NCBI GenBank assembly: GCA_022695795.1
Contig: MU404077.1
Coordinates: forward strand, 310,001 to 374,000
Reading direction: 5' to 3'
Length of the DNA: 64,000 nt
From: Biscogniauxia marginata
Taxonomy: Eukaryota; Ascomycota; Sordariomycetes; Xylariales; Xylariaceae
In this document: piece after piece, positions 13,377-25,154 of the stretch
How positions within the stretch are numbered: position 1 is the first letter of the stretch
Layout: every line of letters starts with the position of its first letter
Made by a program: the position numbers and the translations under genes
The notes under the pieces: model-generated
What the model was told of the DNA's origin: nothing
Database searches by the model: none
What the model saw: only the letters and a program-made list of their open reading frames with translations

Positions 13377-14643
13377 CTGGATGGATCGGAGGAAGGGAGG
13401 TGGTGTCTTTATGGCACTATGTGAGTGTGAGTGCGAGTGCATGTTAAGTAACGAAAAAGAGAGAAAGAGAGAGGTCGAACAAGGCAGAGACAGGGAAGAG
13501 GGACAGAGATAAGCTACCCAGAGACATGATTGAGTGGCTGCATGTAGGTAGAAAGAAGGTAGGTGTTACGATATGGCACGATGCATCTGGGAAAAGTAAA
13601 ATAAAATAAAAGAGAGTATAAACTAGGTATGTAGTATCTTAACCTTAAGTATCTATAGGTAAGGTAGGCCAGGCTCATACAACATATGAGACGAGAGATG
13701 TAGTTATGTAAGTACCTGGGAGGCTTTTGTCAGAGGCCCGTTCTCTCTTGTATCACAAACTTAGCTACGTTATGATGTATTGTACTTATTAGATAGTAGT
13801 ATATACATGAGTACATCAGATATATATGTAGCTAGGTAGGGTACAGAAGCCCGAAACCCAAACTTGAACCTTCCAACGACTTTGCAGCTCACTCGGTCTC
13901 AAACATGAAATCCCTAACGTCGTTTGCAAAGCCAAGCGGCGTTTTGTCGCAATAACCGTAGTAAATGAACAAGACGAGCCGTTACTAAACAACCGTCAGG
14001 GGTTCCCCAGCTTTTAGCGATCCGCCACAGCGGACTTGCAACACCAAAACTTATTAGGGGGGGCTGCTTGCCGGCTTGCAGGCCCCCGGGAGAGACCCTA
14101 AACAGCATAAACCCTGGTCTGTAGGTACGTAACCGTAAAACCACAACTGCCACTGTTCGTCTGCTGCTCGACCATCAACCCCACCGACGCAACTGAAGCG
14201 ACTTGGTCAAGGTACCTAACTCAACCTAAACTCCGGCGCTAGAGCCAGAAAAAATAATAATCAGATGCTAAAAAAGCCAAAGGTACTAAATCCTTCTTGC
14301 ACCTTGGTTTTAGTACAAACTCCCTTCGTCACTCCCTCTCCAACTTCTTCGACCCCGCGTCCTCCCTCCAACGAAGCTCCCGAGCCCAGAAATCCAAGAT
14401 CCAGACCCAGATCGAGCGAGCCTCTCTGTTGGAATCATTCCCTCTTTCCCTTCTATTTCTAATCGCCCTCTTCTTCCCTTTCCTTTCTATCCGCAGCCTC
14501 CCCTCCGCAGCCCTCCCGCCTCCCTCCTCCCTCCGCGCCGCCACGTCTCACCCGTCCTCCGTCCCGACATCAATTATGAAACATACGCATGGTGGATCCC
14601 AGGATTGCGGTGAGCCCAGCCTGTGATACCCAAGGCCCTGCCT

Positions 14644-17600
14644 ATGACTGCTGATCCCCGACCTTGCCTAAAAGGCGCCGACACCACACAGGATGGAGAT
14701 CAGGAACCCCAGCGAGGCCGTGTTCCCACGAGGGTCAAGCTCTCGACCCCCTTGCAGATTCCCAAGAACCGAAGTACCGGGAACCTCTCCGTCGTCTCCG
14801 AGCTCTCGGACGACGGCTCGAAACCCAGGTATCGCTTCTCCTACGATACAGGCTCGGGTGCGGTGGAATATGATTCGGTCACAAGGTGCGTCTTGGTACT
14901 GGGCACTGGGATGATGAACACCGCCACGGCACGGGAGGCACGGGCACGAAGCACGGGCACGGGCACAGGCGCGGCACTCGTTATTACCTATTTAAATCCC
15001 CTGTCCCTCGTATATCTCTTCCCCTGCCCTACGTCAAGTCACATGCATGCACTCAGCCGCCTCCACCCACGAGCCCCGAACACCGTCGCCAGTGACTAAC
15101 ATGTTGGTTCCCTCGTGAATTGAAAACAGAACTTCCATAACCGCCGAGCATGATCATGGACTGGGTCTGTCCGGCCTACGACGCATCCGTCAGCATCCGC
15201 CCACGCGTAATCCCACGCTACCCTCAACCGCCGCCTCGAGCAGGAGTCCCTCCCTCAGTATTGCGCGCTCTACCTCTATGTCTACGTTGACACCCTCGGG
15301 CGGCCATATACCATTAACCCCCGGACCAGCCTCCCCCAGACTCAACGAAGACTTGGCTCGCTTTCCGTCCGAATCTCTGCACTCCTTCTCCTTTGCCAAT
15401 CAGTCCGAAGAGTTTATACATAACCGCCAGAATGTGCTGAAGAGGTCAATAGAATTCATGAAAGACCGAATGGGCTGGGCCGTCTCGTCCAATGCTGCCA
15501 TCGCGAGCGCCCAGGCCAGAGTGACCGGTGACCTTGAAACCCAGAACATGCTTGACTTGCTTGCCAGGGCACACCTCGTCGGTGCCGGAAACCTGCCCAA
15601 TGCCGACCCTGCCATCGTCCCCGGTCCTCTTACCGGACCGGCCGAGATTGCCGGGGAGAATGTCTTTGATAAAGAGTTTATACCTAGGACGAGTAGCCCC
15701 GAATCGTTTTCGACCCCGATGGTGTCTCCTGCGACCACCCGCCCGCCTGAGGGAGACAAGGCACTTGCTGTCAGCGCGATGCCTGCTAGAGACGAAGAGC
15801 GTAAGCAGAGCTCTAACCACCTAGAGACGCTCCCAGAACAGACAGACTCGGAGAATTCGTCGAGGACCCCAACGAACGAGAGTGGTACCACGGCTAAGAC
15901 GTCGCCGCCGGATACGAGGCGTCCGAGTTTTCGCAGAACATTCACGGATGTGGCCTCGGCGGGAGTGCAGCAGAAGCTCATGGATGCCATGGCACAACCT
16001 TTCCTCGCCACACAGTCAGCAGCTTACCCTGACGCGTTGGTGTCTCCAGCCACGGCAACCCCATCTTTCCCGGCTCTCAATAAGCCCGGAGCCCTAGGGC
16101 CTTCGGTACACGGGCACTCGTCGCGTTGGGTTCCGGCTGCGCAGGCTATCTTCACTACCGAATCTAAACCGCCTTGGACCATTATAGCAGCCAACGATTT
16201 GGCTTGTCTAGTATTCGGAGTGACGAAGGCCGAAGTTCGAAGAATGGGGATTCTGGAGGTTGTGCAAGAAGAAAGAAGAGAATGGCTAGAGAAGAAGCTC
16301 CTTCACTCCGATCCGGATGGTGTGAACCAACCGTCTCCGAATGTGACAACGCCGTCATCACCGGTATCTCCTTCTTCTGGCTCTTCCCTTCTGGGCGGCC
16401 GTGGCGGCATAACTGCGCAACTGCTAAGCAAGCCGAATTCGAGGTCGCAGCCTCCGAAAGCCCCGGCGCGTCGTGCGCAGACCGTCCATAGCGGGGACAC
16501 GAACCCATCGACCCCACGGAATGGGCGTCAGAACCGATCCAGAGGAGTGTTGCTTTGTGGAGATGTCGTTCCGATCCAGAAGCGCAATGGCGCGACAGGT
16601 TCTGCAAGTTTGTGGGTAAAAGAGAAGAAAGTGGGATTGATCTGGGTACTTGAAGAGATCCACGAAGACGTGGCCCTGCTACGTCTAGACGAGGACGGAG
16701 TTGTTACTAAGATCACTGGAAATACTCAGCCAATCTGGGGGCAGGCGAACTTGCATCCCGGTATGGACGTTGGAAAGCTCATAACCCGCATCCCTCGGCA
16801 AGGCATTGATCCGAGATACGGTGCCATCGACTACGCAGAGATCGCTAAACGGAAGTACTTCACCTGCCGGTATGGTGGACAAATCAACATACCCGCTATG
16901 GTCACGCAGACGAGGGGCCAGCCCGAACTTCGTGTTTCGTGTTTCCCGCATATCGCAGGAATCATTGTGGTTTGCACGGACACTTTGAAAATCAAAAGCA
17001 CGAACTCTGCATTCTGCGGGGCACTCTTTGGCTACGAGAAACCTGAAGGGCTGTCGATTAACAACCTCCTGCCAGACTTTGATAAGATCCTTGAAGTTCT
17101 GACCGAGCAGGACGGCGTACAGATCCGAGATGGCATCGTGATACCAGAACATAGCTTTAGAAAGGCCTGGGCACTAGTAGCCCTCCACGAAGGCAGGTCT
17201 GATGCCGCCGCGGTTTTCCTCAACCCCGATGGGTTGCCAGCAAAACATCGCGATGGTACCGATCTGAAAATCGACTTGCAGATGAGGATTGTCCAGAGCG
17301 AAAAACATTCAGGTCATGATTCAAGCCCAAGTGATGACGAATCACCAGGCAACGGAGAAGCTATGTCCGGGGATGAGGCAGAGATGGTGTATGCTCTGTG
17401 GATAACCTATTCCAGACATCTTCATGCATCTAGGTCAACACGCGCCATTAAAACGCCGTTACTTACCGGCATTGCGACGCCTCTACACCAACCATCTCCT
17501 GGTCAAACACCGGCGCATACGCCGCAGGAAATAGGCTCTGATACGGAGGAGTCCAGGACTTCACGCCCATCCTTCACGCCGTCAAATCTATCGCGGCAAA

Positions 17601-18566
17601 TTAAAGAAGCTGCAATAACTGCAGCTGCGAAACTTGCTGGGACATCGAAACCCGCAGAAAAATCGCCTCCCCCGCCAGTGCCCAAGATAGTAACTCCGCC
17701 AGAGAAGAAGACGATAGATGACTTCGTGATACTAGAGGATATGGGACAAGGTGCCTACGGCCAGGTGAAACTGGCTCGGAATAAGAAGACCGGAAAGAAA
17801 ATTGTCTTGAAATATGTGACGAAGCGGCGGATTCTCGTCGACACTTGGACTAGGGATCGACGCCTCGGGACTGTGCCCCTCGAGATACACGTTTTAGATT
17901 ATCTCCAGCGTGACGGGCTTAAGCATCCAAACATTGTGGAGATGGAGGATTTCTTCGAAGATGAGACCAACTATTACATAGAAATGGTACCTCATGGACT
18001 TCCGGGAATGGACTTGTTCGACTACATCGAGCTTCGCGCTAATATGGAGGAAGACGAGTGTCGCAGCATCTTCGTTCAGGTTGCTAGAGCAGTACACCAC
18101 CTCCACATAACGGCAAAGGTGGTCCACCGTGACATCAAAGATGAGAACGTCGTTCTCGACGGCGACGGAAATATCAAGCTCATCGACTTTGGAAGCGCAG
18201 CGTACATCAAAAGTGGACCTTTCGACGTCTTTGTGGGCACAATTGGTATGTTGTTATCAGTAGCAGTCTTATGTGAAGTATTGGCTAACTCGGCAATTAG
18301 ATTACGCAGCTCCGGAAGTGTTGGCTGGTAAGCCATATGGGGGTAAGGAGCAAGACGTGTGGGCTCTGGGCATCCTACTTTACACCATCATCTACAAGGA
18401 GAATCCCTTCTACAGCATAGATGAAATAATGGACCGCGATCTAAGAGTGCCTTACACAATCAGCGATGATAGTATCGATCTCATACGTTGTATGCTCGAC
18501 CGGGATGTTTCGAGGCGATACGACATTGAACAGGTGCTACAACACCCGTGGTGCAAGATGGACTGA
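14644..18566 (+). CDS. PSK1: PAS-domain serine/threonine protein kinase (Psk1/PASK type)
   Basis: Nutrient-sensing kinase; in budding yeast Psk1/Psk2 direct sugar use and translation. Proposed exons are 14644-14885, 15130-18245 and 18301-18566, giving 1207 residues. A long disordered Ser/Pro-rich N-terminus is followed by a PAS-like region (about 412-470) and a second one (about 695-760). The C-terminal kinase starts near residue 944. It has the glycine loop GQGAYG (953-958), the ATP-anchoring Lys975, HRD with Asp1082, DFG at 1100-1102 and APE ending at 1125, so it should be active. The second intron falls exactly between the GTIG and DYAAPE parts of the activation segment, and joining restores the motif. 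The first ATG in frame is at 14644; a short upstream coding exon starting at an ATG near 14576 is possible but did not join in frame. Confidence 0.93.
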
Positions 18567-19163
18567 AAGAAAGAAGCGTGGACAGGGGTTTTTTTTTAAC
18601 AGTGTTCCTAGACGATCAGAATTTAACGTGGATGAAGGGGACCCCGAGGGACGGTCTTGGACGAGGAGGGTATGACTAGGATGAGCTTTGTGAGAACCCA
18701 GAGGGGGGATTGGAGATTGACACTGCTCTCGGGGATAACATTGGGGCCGGCTGGAGGCATGGATGAGACATGAGGACTGTACACGTGGTTAGGTAGCGGA
18801 TGATAAGAGGAGGAAGGGGGAAGGTCGTCTAGGAACAAATTTTTTTTATCAGGTGGTGCATGACATACAGATATATATATACCCTTTCTCAAGAGCTTTT
18901 CTTTTTTTTTTTTTTTTCTCCTTTCCCCTTCCTACCTGGTTGGTGTGTTTCCTTCTTTTTTTGGGGGGGGGCCAAATTCTCTGGTATCTTTCTCTAGGAG
19001 CTAAGAAAAATGAAAGAGGAAAAGAAGAATAGGGGAAAGAAGGCTTGAGATACAAAATCAGAATGTAGAATGAATGGGTTAGAACAGAATAAGACTAAGA
19101 CCACAAGTCTCCATATTAAGGAGAGAAATTGCCTTTTTTTTTTTCATAAAATTTTTTTCTATA

Positions 19164-19193
19164 TTACCTAAGTATTTACTTCCACTTAGGTAA
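19164..19193. repeat. perfect 10-bp inverted repeat with 10-bp spacer
   Basis: Arms TTACCTAAGT and ACTTAGGTAA are exact reverse complements separated by ten bases. An ACCTAGGT palindrome begins four bases further on. It sits between two convergent genes, so it could form a hairpin in either 3' transcript or be a protein-binding site. Confidence 0.7.
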
Positions 19194-19495
19194 GTACCTA
19201 GGTTAGCGTCAAGGGGGAGCACATAAAAGGGTCTTGTCAGGGTTAGTAAGGACAAGAACAAGAAGAACAAGAAAAGGGGGGAAGAGAGAAATAAGTTGTT
19301 TAAAGAGAAATTATTTTTCAAGTATATAAAATAAACCAAACACGCCATTACGTATGAATCTTTCTGAGCGAACACTTGACTTGGTAGCTTATACTAAAAG
19401 CGGTAGTCAGTCGGTGGCATTGAACGAGCCTGATGTGGAATAAGAGATAATTTACTTAAATCTATAGTGTAGGTAGGTAGATTCGCAAGTTATAT

Positions 19496-19498
<3 letters not shown>

Positions 19499-19527
<29 letters not shown>
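19499..19527. repeat. AC dinucleotide microsatellite
   Basis: About 14.5 uninterrupted AC units, preceded by a short TA run. Intergenic. Confidence 0.95.
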
Positions 19528-19529
<2 letters not shown>

Positions 19530-19782
19530 GAGAGTATGCTAAAGAGCAGCGAAAGTTAGCTTATTCGCGAGAAGTTGAAAACATTATATTCTACATTTTT
19601 AATATGTTCAAAAGGAGATAGATTCGGTAAAGCAAAGCGTAAATATATATATGTATATAAATCCCACCCCCATGGGAAGAAGAAAAAACCTCCTCTCTAC
19701 TTATATACATACAACCCCCCCATTTACGCCATCCCCCCTATCTGCCCACTCGAATACTCAGCATCATCATCATCTCTCCTAG

Positions 19783-19805
19783 TCACTCACTCACTCACTC
19801 ACTCA
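19783..19805. repeat. ACTC tetranucleotide microsatellite beside the TBC stop codon
   Basis: Nearly six TCAC/ACTC units end five bases beyond the stop codon of the minus-strand TBC gene, so they would be read as GAGT repeats at the start of its 3' untranslated region. Confidence 0.85.
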
Positions 19806-19810
19806 GTCCT

Positions 19811-22343
19811 TCAGTCCCTAGCCTTCCGAATCGGCTCCAGCCCAAAGATATCATCGGGCCGGATGGGCCCGCCGTCGGCGTCGGACGGCACCTCGCCGAA
19901 GAGGAACGCCGTGCGCTCGCGGCTGGCGTTCGACGACGGCTTCTTGTGGCGCAGCGCACCCGACGACGACGGCGGCGGCTTGGCGGATGAGGGGAAGGCG
20001 TGTTCGCGGGATCTGGACGACGAGGACGAAGAGGAGTCGTTCGGCTCCAGCATCCAGGCGAAAGACGACTGCGCGAGGGACGATCGCGTGGGAATCGGCA
20101 GTTGGGGGCGCTTTAGTTGTGGCGACGGCGCGTGAGTAGACACCTCTGATATCCCGAGCGGATCGGTGGCCGGCGAGTCTGCGCCGGTCTTTTGAAGGTT
20201 GTCTGGCGCGCTAGCAGGTGTTGGGTCGGGTAATGCGGTCTTTGGCGTGTCTGTGGTATCATCAGAATTCGGGGAGTCGTCAACCATCGGCGTACCCAAG
20301 GTCATCGCCGCAACCGTGTCGCTCAGGGATTCGTTTTTTAACTTTTTATCTCCAGCATCCGGGTCTAAGGTGTGAGTAGACCCGGTGTTCTCATCCGGGA
20401 GATCCATCGTAGAGTCCTCTAGGTAGACCTTGACAAACTGGATCTTAGCGGCGGCGATTCCCAGCGCGTCCTGGGTCTTCTCCTTGTCCTCTAGATTAGA
20501 CATTGCAAGGGCCTTCAGACTTGTGACGGATTCGTCGAGCATAGCGGCCAGCCGCCTATTCCTCTGATCCAACACGGCAACAGCCCGCATCGCTGCATTT
20601 GGCCCGGGCTCTGAGAAGAGATCCCTACTCGACTTCATAGAGCTCCTAGCCTCCTGAACATTGCGACGGATCTCCACCATAGCATCACGCACAGCTTGAG
20701 TAATGCCAAGCTTTTCTCCCCTTTCAAGAACGCCTTTAGCTGCACCTTGAAACAATGCTTCCACGCCTCCAGGCGGTGATCTGAAGCGGGAGGGTGAGAG
20801 TGGTGACCGAGCACCTGCTACTCTTCGCCGTACACTCGGACCGAAAGATCTGGGAGTGTCCGGCCTTGAGTCAGTCGCTGACAGAGAAGGAGATCTGCCA
20901 GTATACTTGGTGATCAATGCGGATCCCCCATTTGAATCCAGATGATCTCGCAAGTAGACTGCATCGTCGATAAAAGTCTGCGGTCCATTAGGAGCCTGTG
21001 GAGGCGGGTATTTGAGTAACAGTTGTAATGCAACAGTATAGTCAGCATTAAGAACTGGAGAAGGTTAGTACGGAAACCCTAGGGGTGACGGTTTCTAAGG
21101 CTTACGTTCCCAGCGAATTCTAACCAGCATCGATGTACAAACAAGATCTATTAATTTAAATGTTGGATCAACGGAGAATAGAGTATCCCAAAGTATAAGC
21201 ACGTCTTCAAATGGAAATTCGCGACTGAAAAGAAGGCGAATCCAACGGCTTGAGTGGTGTACGTAATCAGTCAGTTGTTATCATATAAAGTAGGAGGAAG
21301 GGAATGACAACGGACATGAGAAAAACCTGGGGCAAGATCTCGATGGTCTTCAGGTGCATCGAGAGTTCCGGGTCTACTTTGTATAAACAAGTTTCATGAA
21401 TGTATTGGCTTTTCTCTATAATGGAGGATGATGAAGATTGCCGACTTAAGGCTGTCGAAGCGGAATCGTTGGAGGGATCACCGACCTCGTAGAATGGCTT
21501 GGCGCAGTCCATTACCTTTGAAAAGAGGGCGAATGCATCGTGTTCGATAAAAGATGCGTCTAGCATTTCTACCATTCTCAGGTCTGCCGAAGCGTCCGAA
21601 GCGTCCGAAGCGGCATCAACGGGATCGATAGCATCTTGATCGACGACATAGACGATAGGTGCTAAGAGCTCGTGCATACCCTGGCGGTAGCCGCCAACGT
21701 CGGGATGAAGTTTGCAATATATGAAGAGGACATCCAAGATGAGTATCTGAATATGAGGCTGGTGGTAGAAAGGCTCATCCGGAAGGCGCTGGACATCCTG
21801 GAGGATCTCAGCTCGGAGGACTTCATCTTGGCGGAGGGTGTTCCACGGGGACTACTCCAAGTCAACAACATGCCTACTCGTAACTGTACAATTAGAAGTG
21901 GGCGTACATCAGCATCGTCAGCCAGAGGGTCCGAGGTGCCGGCAGTGAGATACTCCGGGTGCTTGATATACTTCAAGAAGTGATCGCGCACGGAGGCGTA
22001 CGTGCTCCGCGACTCCAACAGCGCATGAGACCAGTTGACGGCATTTGTAGTCTGATTCAGCAGGAAGGCCTACACTTTGCAGACCAGATCAGCATGGATG
22101 CACTGACGCATCCCGGTGGAGGAGAGCCGACCTTCCAACAAATCGATCTACATCCCGAAATGCAAGGACTTGCCGGCCCGTCTTCCTTGACAGCTCGCTG
22201 CAGATGGGCCAAGCTAGAACTGTGCTTAAGAGTCTCTTGCCATCGCGCACTAGAGAGGCGGGGTTAATTAATGCCACCATCACGAGCCGTGGGCCGAGAA
22301 GCCTGGTATAAGATACTCACGTTGCGCCGACCAAAGACCGCAT
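19811..22343 (-). CDS. TBC-domain Rab GTPase-activating protein, TBC1D5-like
   Basis: Rab-GAP expected to act in endosomal or autophagic traffic. Six exons read on the minus strand: 22343-22321, 22249-22132, 22069-21908, 21851-21316, 21248-21106 and 21054-19811, giving 741 residues with every junction in frame. The TBC domain spans roughly residues 25-330. It has the arginine finger in I-x-x-D-x-x-R (D120, R123) and the glutamine finger in Y-x-Q (Q158), so both catalytic fingers are present. Joining the fourth and fifth exons restores the classic IRWIRLLF...REFPF stretch; its donor is the weak GTCCGT. The C-terminal half is disordered and Ser/Pro/Asp-rich. The first coding exon is only 23 bases, so its position is the least certain. 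The order of motifs matches TBC1D5 relatives, but the Rab target cannot be read from sequence. Confidence 0.9.
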
Positions 22344-23237
22344 TATGGTGACTCTGGCCTGCGTAATTATATGACGGTTTGAGGGTGGTGTTGAGGCGGG
22401 CTCGGTGCTCCGGGTGACTGAGTCGAACAAAGTTAACTGTGGAAGTGGTTGAGAAGGCCGGCGGCCAGCTGACAGTGACGAGATTAGAGAGATAACGAGG
22501 ATTATCCCCCCCCATAAAGATCCACTTATCCGTGGTTGTCCAATCGGCTTGTTACCTGACCCCAAAGGACTGGAGGGTTGTAGGTACTGTACTCTATAAA
22601 CATCTAACTTAGGTAGGTATGCATTTCTCTTCTTAATTGATGTTATCTGCTGTATTATACCATTAGAAAGTTAACTAGATTATTTTACCAGGCATGTTTC
22701 CTCCTTTTATCACTTTATGGGTTATACGGTACAAATATCGAGAATAGACTTTATACCTATAACAGAATAAGGGAATGTGTATCTTATAAAGGTTACTTCC
22801 GGCTAATGTCTTGGCCCAATTATCTGCGGTTACCTACTCATGCAAAATTGTGGCACATATAAGGTGGACTTCGTAGTTGGGGAGACGGCTTACAACCAGG
22901 TGCCGCCTGCATACTAATGTGAGGCATGATTCCTAAGAGGTACGCGACGCATAAGGTACTCGAAGGTATTCGCACATGCTACGTAGTGGGTACCAACTTG
23001 GGGGCCAAAAACCAGTGGGCGGGGGCTGACGAGCCACCCCTGTCAACAATAAGAACGTGTTCCTGATCCTCGGGCTCTCGACTTCAGCCTCAAAGATCGT
23101 CTCACAACTTTTCCGTCTTTCCTCCTTTTCAATCCCTCTCTGCTCCAGAGGAACCACCACGACGTGCCCAAGCGTTTTCGACGCCGAGGACCAGCTAGAC
23201 ACCTGGCCTGCCTATCTAGATTGGCAAATTCTTCACC
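22344..23237. promoter_or_regulatory. divergent promoter shared by the TBC gene and the adaptor-like gene
   Basis: About 0.9 kb separates the two divergent start codons. It contains an AT-rich centre (22600-22780) with TAGGTAGGTA and TACCTA words. A C/T-rich leader (23100-23160) lies just before the plus-strand gene. No coding signal of its own. Confidence 0.55.
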
Positions 23238-25154
23238 ATGTCTGCAGATCTTTTCGCCGAATTGATCGACTTCTCGCAACCTCCCCGACAGCAAAACCAA
23301 TCAAAACCCCCCACACAGCAGCCCCCCTCCTTCACGCCTGACCCTTTCTCTTTTCTGTCAAACTCCTCGGCGAATAACACGACGAACAAGCAGGGCCAGC
23401 CGTGGGGGAACTTACCATCACAACCAAATAGAGGCAGCGGTCAATGGCAAGGGGGTAATCAGCACTCGCCGGGTCTGAATGGCTGGACCGGATCGTCCAT
23501 CACCACCGCTTCTCCTATAATTTCGACCCAGGGCGAAGATGATGACGACGACGGATGGGGAGACTTCGAAGTCGCTCCGAGCGCCGTACAGTTATCTACA
23601 CCAGCACCAGCACCACCAACAACAACTACCATCCCACCAAATGCAGCACCGGCGGGATCCACAGTAGTACCGAATCCAGCAGTGCAACGAGCAAGGATTG
23701 TGCGAGCGCCAACTATAGATTTGATATCAAATAACCTTCTTCATTCTCCCGCCGTGTCAGATAAACCAGCTAGCCAGGCATGGAACCGGGACCCTTTTCA
23801 ACAATTTCAACAGTCCTCTTCGACGGCTAGCGCCCAAAGAGCGCCACCCAAAAGGCTCACCAAAGCCGATCCCAATGTCCTATTTGATGCCGATGATTTC
23901 CAGCAAGGTGATGATGATGATGATTTTGGTGAATTTGAGACAGTAGCTTCGCCAGCCCAACCGCCGCCGGACTTTTCCTCCAACGGTTTATCCAAATCTG
24001 CCTCAAACACCGACACGAAAGCTTCTCAGCTTCTTCTTGGGCTCGATTTGAATGGTTCAACTTCGCCCTATCCACAAGCTCCGCGGTCTCCAGCTTTCCA
24101 TGCCAGAAACCCGTTCCCCGGACTCGCAGTTGCTACTCCTCCCGAGACGCAGAAACAACCTGGGGATGAACCCAAGAAAACACCACAGACAGCATGGCCA
24201 TCGATGGATGAGATGCCCTCCGCCGCTAGCAATGAGTTCGGTGACTGGGGCGCATTTGACGACTTCCCTGATGAGTCAGCCAAGCCAAGTGCTAAACCAG
24301 ACGATTCTAAATGGGATTGGGAGTCGGTTGAACCAGCACAATCAGTGAACCCGACATGGTCAGCAAAGCCGACCAAAATAGCTCCAGCGACGGGGCCAGT
24401 GACGGCTGCAAAACGAGCAAATTCTACGGACAATGCAGATCCCACATGGGACTGGGATCCTAGTGATACGAAGAGCGAAACACCTACAGAATCAAAAAAG
24501 GATGGCCCACCTCCAATCAACATTCCTCCGCCGTCGGTACTGTTGTCGGTTTTCCCCCAGTTGTTTGATGACGCCAACACTTTTCTATATAAGCCCGTGA
24601 GCGGACAGCCTTTCTCTATTAAAAACCGTATCTTGTCCGATCCCAAAACCCTTGAATTTTTGAGAGGCCATTTGAAATTAGCGACTGTTGCAGCTCGCAT
24701 CATTGCTGGGCGGAAAATGCGATGGCATAGGGACAAATTCCTATCCCAGAGCATGTCGATATCTATCGCGGGAAGCAAGGGGATGAAGCTTGCCGGAGTC
24801 GACAAAGCACAGACGGTCCGCGAGGAACGTGAGGCTACCGATGTCGTGAGTAATTGGAAAGATAATGTTGGTCGTCTTCGATCTGCGATCGCTGCTGCAA
24901 ATTCATCACTGAAGGACGGCGCGAAGCAGCTCAAAATCCCCGAGATATCCGAGAACATGCCGATTCAAACTGCCAAGATGGTCCCCACAGCGCCGAAAGC
25001 ATGTATAGTTTGCGGCCTCAAGCGCAATGAGAGAATTTCAAAAGTTGACTACGAGGTAGAGGACAGCTTTGGCGAATGGTGGGTTGATCACTGGGGCCAT
25101 CTCGATTGCAAGAGATTCTGGCTACAACACGAGAATGATCTACGGCAACGATGA
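23238..25154 (+). CDS. acidic adaptor-accessory-like protein with WGDF/FGEF motifs (possible aftiphilin/Laa2-type AP-1 partner)
   Basis: Single-exon protein of 638 residues. The N-terminal two thirds is disordered and rich in Pro, Gln, Asn and Ser. It carries three acidic motifs: DDDDGWGDFE (ending at 111), DDDDDFGEFE (ending at 234) and EFGDWGAFDDF (333-343), plus WDWE and WDWD. Such acidic-F/W-G-x-F motifs bind the gamma-ear of AP-1 and GGA adaptors in animal aftiphilin and in yeast partners. The C-terminal part (about 430-580) looks folded and helical. The end has a CxxC pair (589, 592) followed by H618/H621 and C624, which could bind zinc. I infer clathrin/AP-1 traffic from the motifs only; I do not recognise a named family. 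It starts head-to-head with the TBC Rab-GAP gene. Confidence 0.85.
   Translation: MSADLFAELIDFSQPPRQQNQSKPPTQQPPSFTPDPFSFLSNSSANNTTNKQGQPWGNLPSQPNRGSGQWQGGNQHSPGLNGWTGSSITTASPIISTQGEDDDDDGWGDFEVAPSAVQLSTPAPAPPTTTTIPPNAAPAGSTVVPNPAVQRARIVRAPTIDLISNNLLHSPAVSDKPASQAWNRDPFQQFQQSSSTASAQRAPPKRLTKADPNVLFDADDFQQGDDDDDFGEFETVASPAQPPPDFSSNGLSKSASNTDTKASQLLLGLDLNGSTSPYPQAPRSPAFHARNPFPGLAVATPPETQKQPGDEPKKTPQTAWPSMDEMPSAASNEFGDWGAFDDFPDESAKPSAKPDDSKWDWESVEPAQSVNPTWSAKPTKIAPATGPVTAAKRANSTDNADPTWDWDPSDTKSETPTESKKDGPPPINIPPPSVLLSVFPQLFDDANTFLYKPVSGQPFSIKNRILSDPKTLEFLRGHLKLATVAARIIAGRKMRWHRDKFLSQSMSISIAGSKGMKLAGVDKAQTVREEREATDVVSNWKDNVGRLRSAIAAANSSLKDGAKQLKIPEISENMPIQTAKMVPTAPKACIVCGLKRNERISKVDYEVEDSFGEWWVDHWGHLDCKRFWLQHENDLRQR

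Larger units (their letters stand above)
11389..14643. other. spacer between phosphodiesterase and PAS kinase
   Basis: No credible gene. The first part is probably the phosphodiesterase 3' end and the last 700 bases the promoter and leader of the kinase, with a C/T-rich stretch at 14300-14560. It also contains a perfect TACCTAGGTA palindrome, a GCATC pentanucleotide repeat, GTGAGT-like repeats near 13422 and many TAGGTA words. Confidence 0.6.
18567..19810. other. intergenic region between convergent genes
   Basis: This is the shared 3' side of the PAS kinase (+) and the TBC gene (-). It is rich in homopolymer T and G runs and carries a perfect inverted repeat, a CA microsatellite and an ACTC repeat (listed separately). 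No reading frame here looks genuine. Both poly(A) sites should lie within it. Confidence 0.6.
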
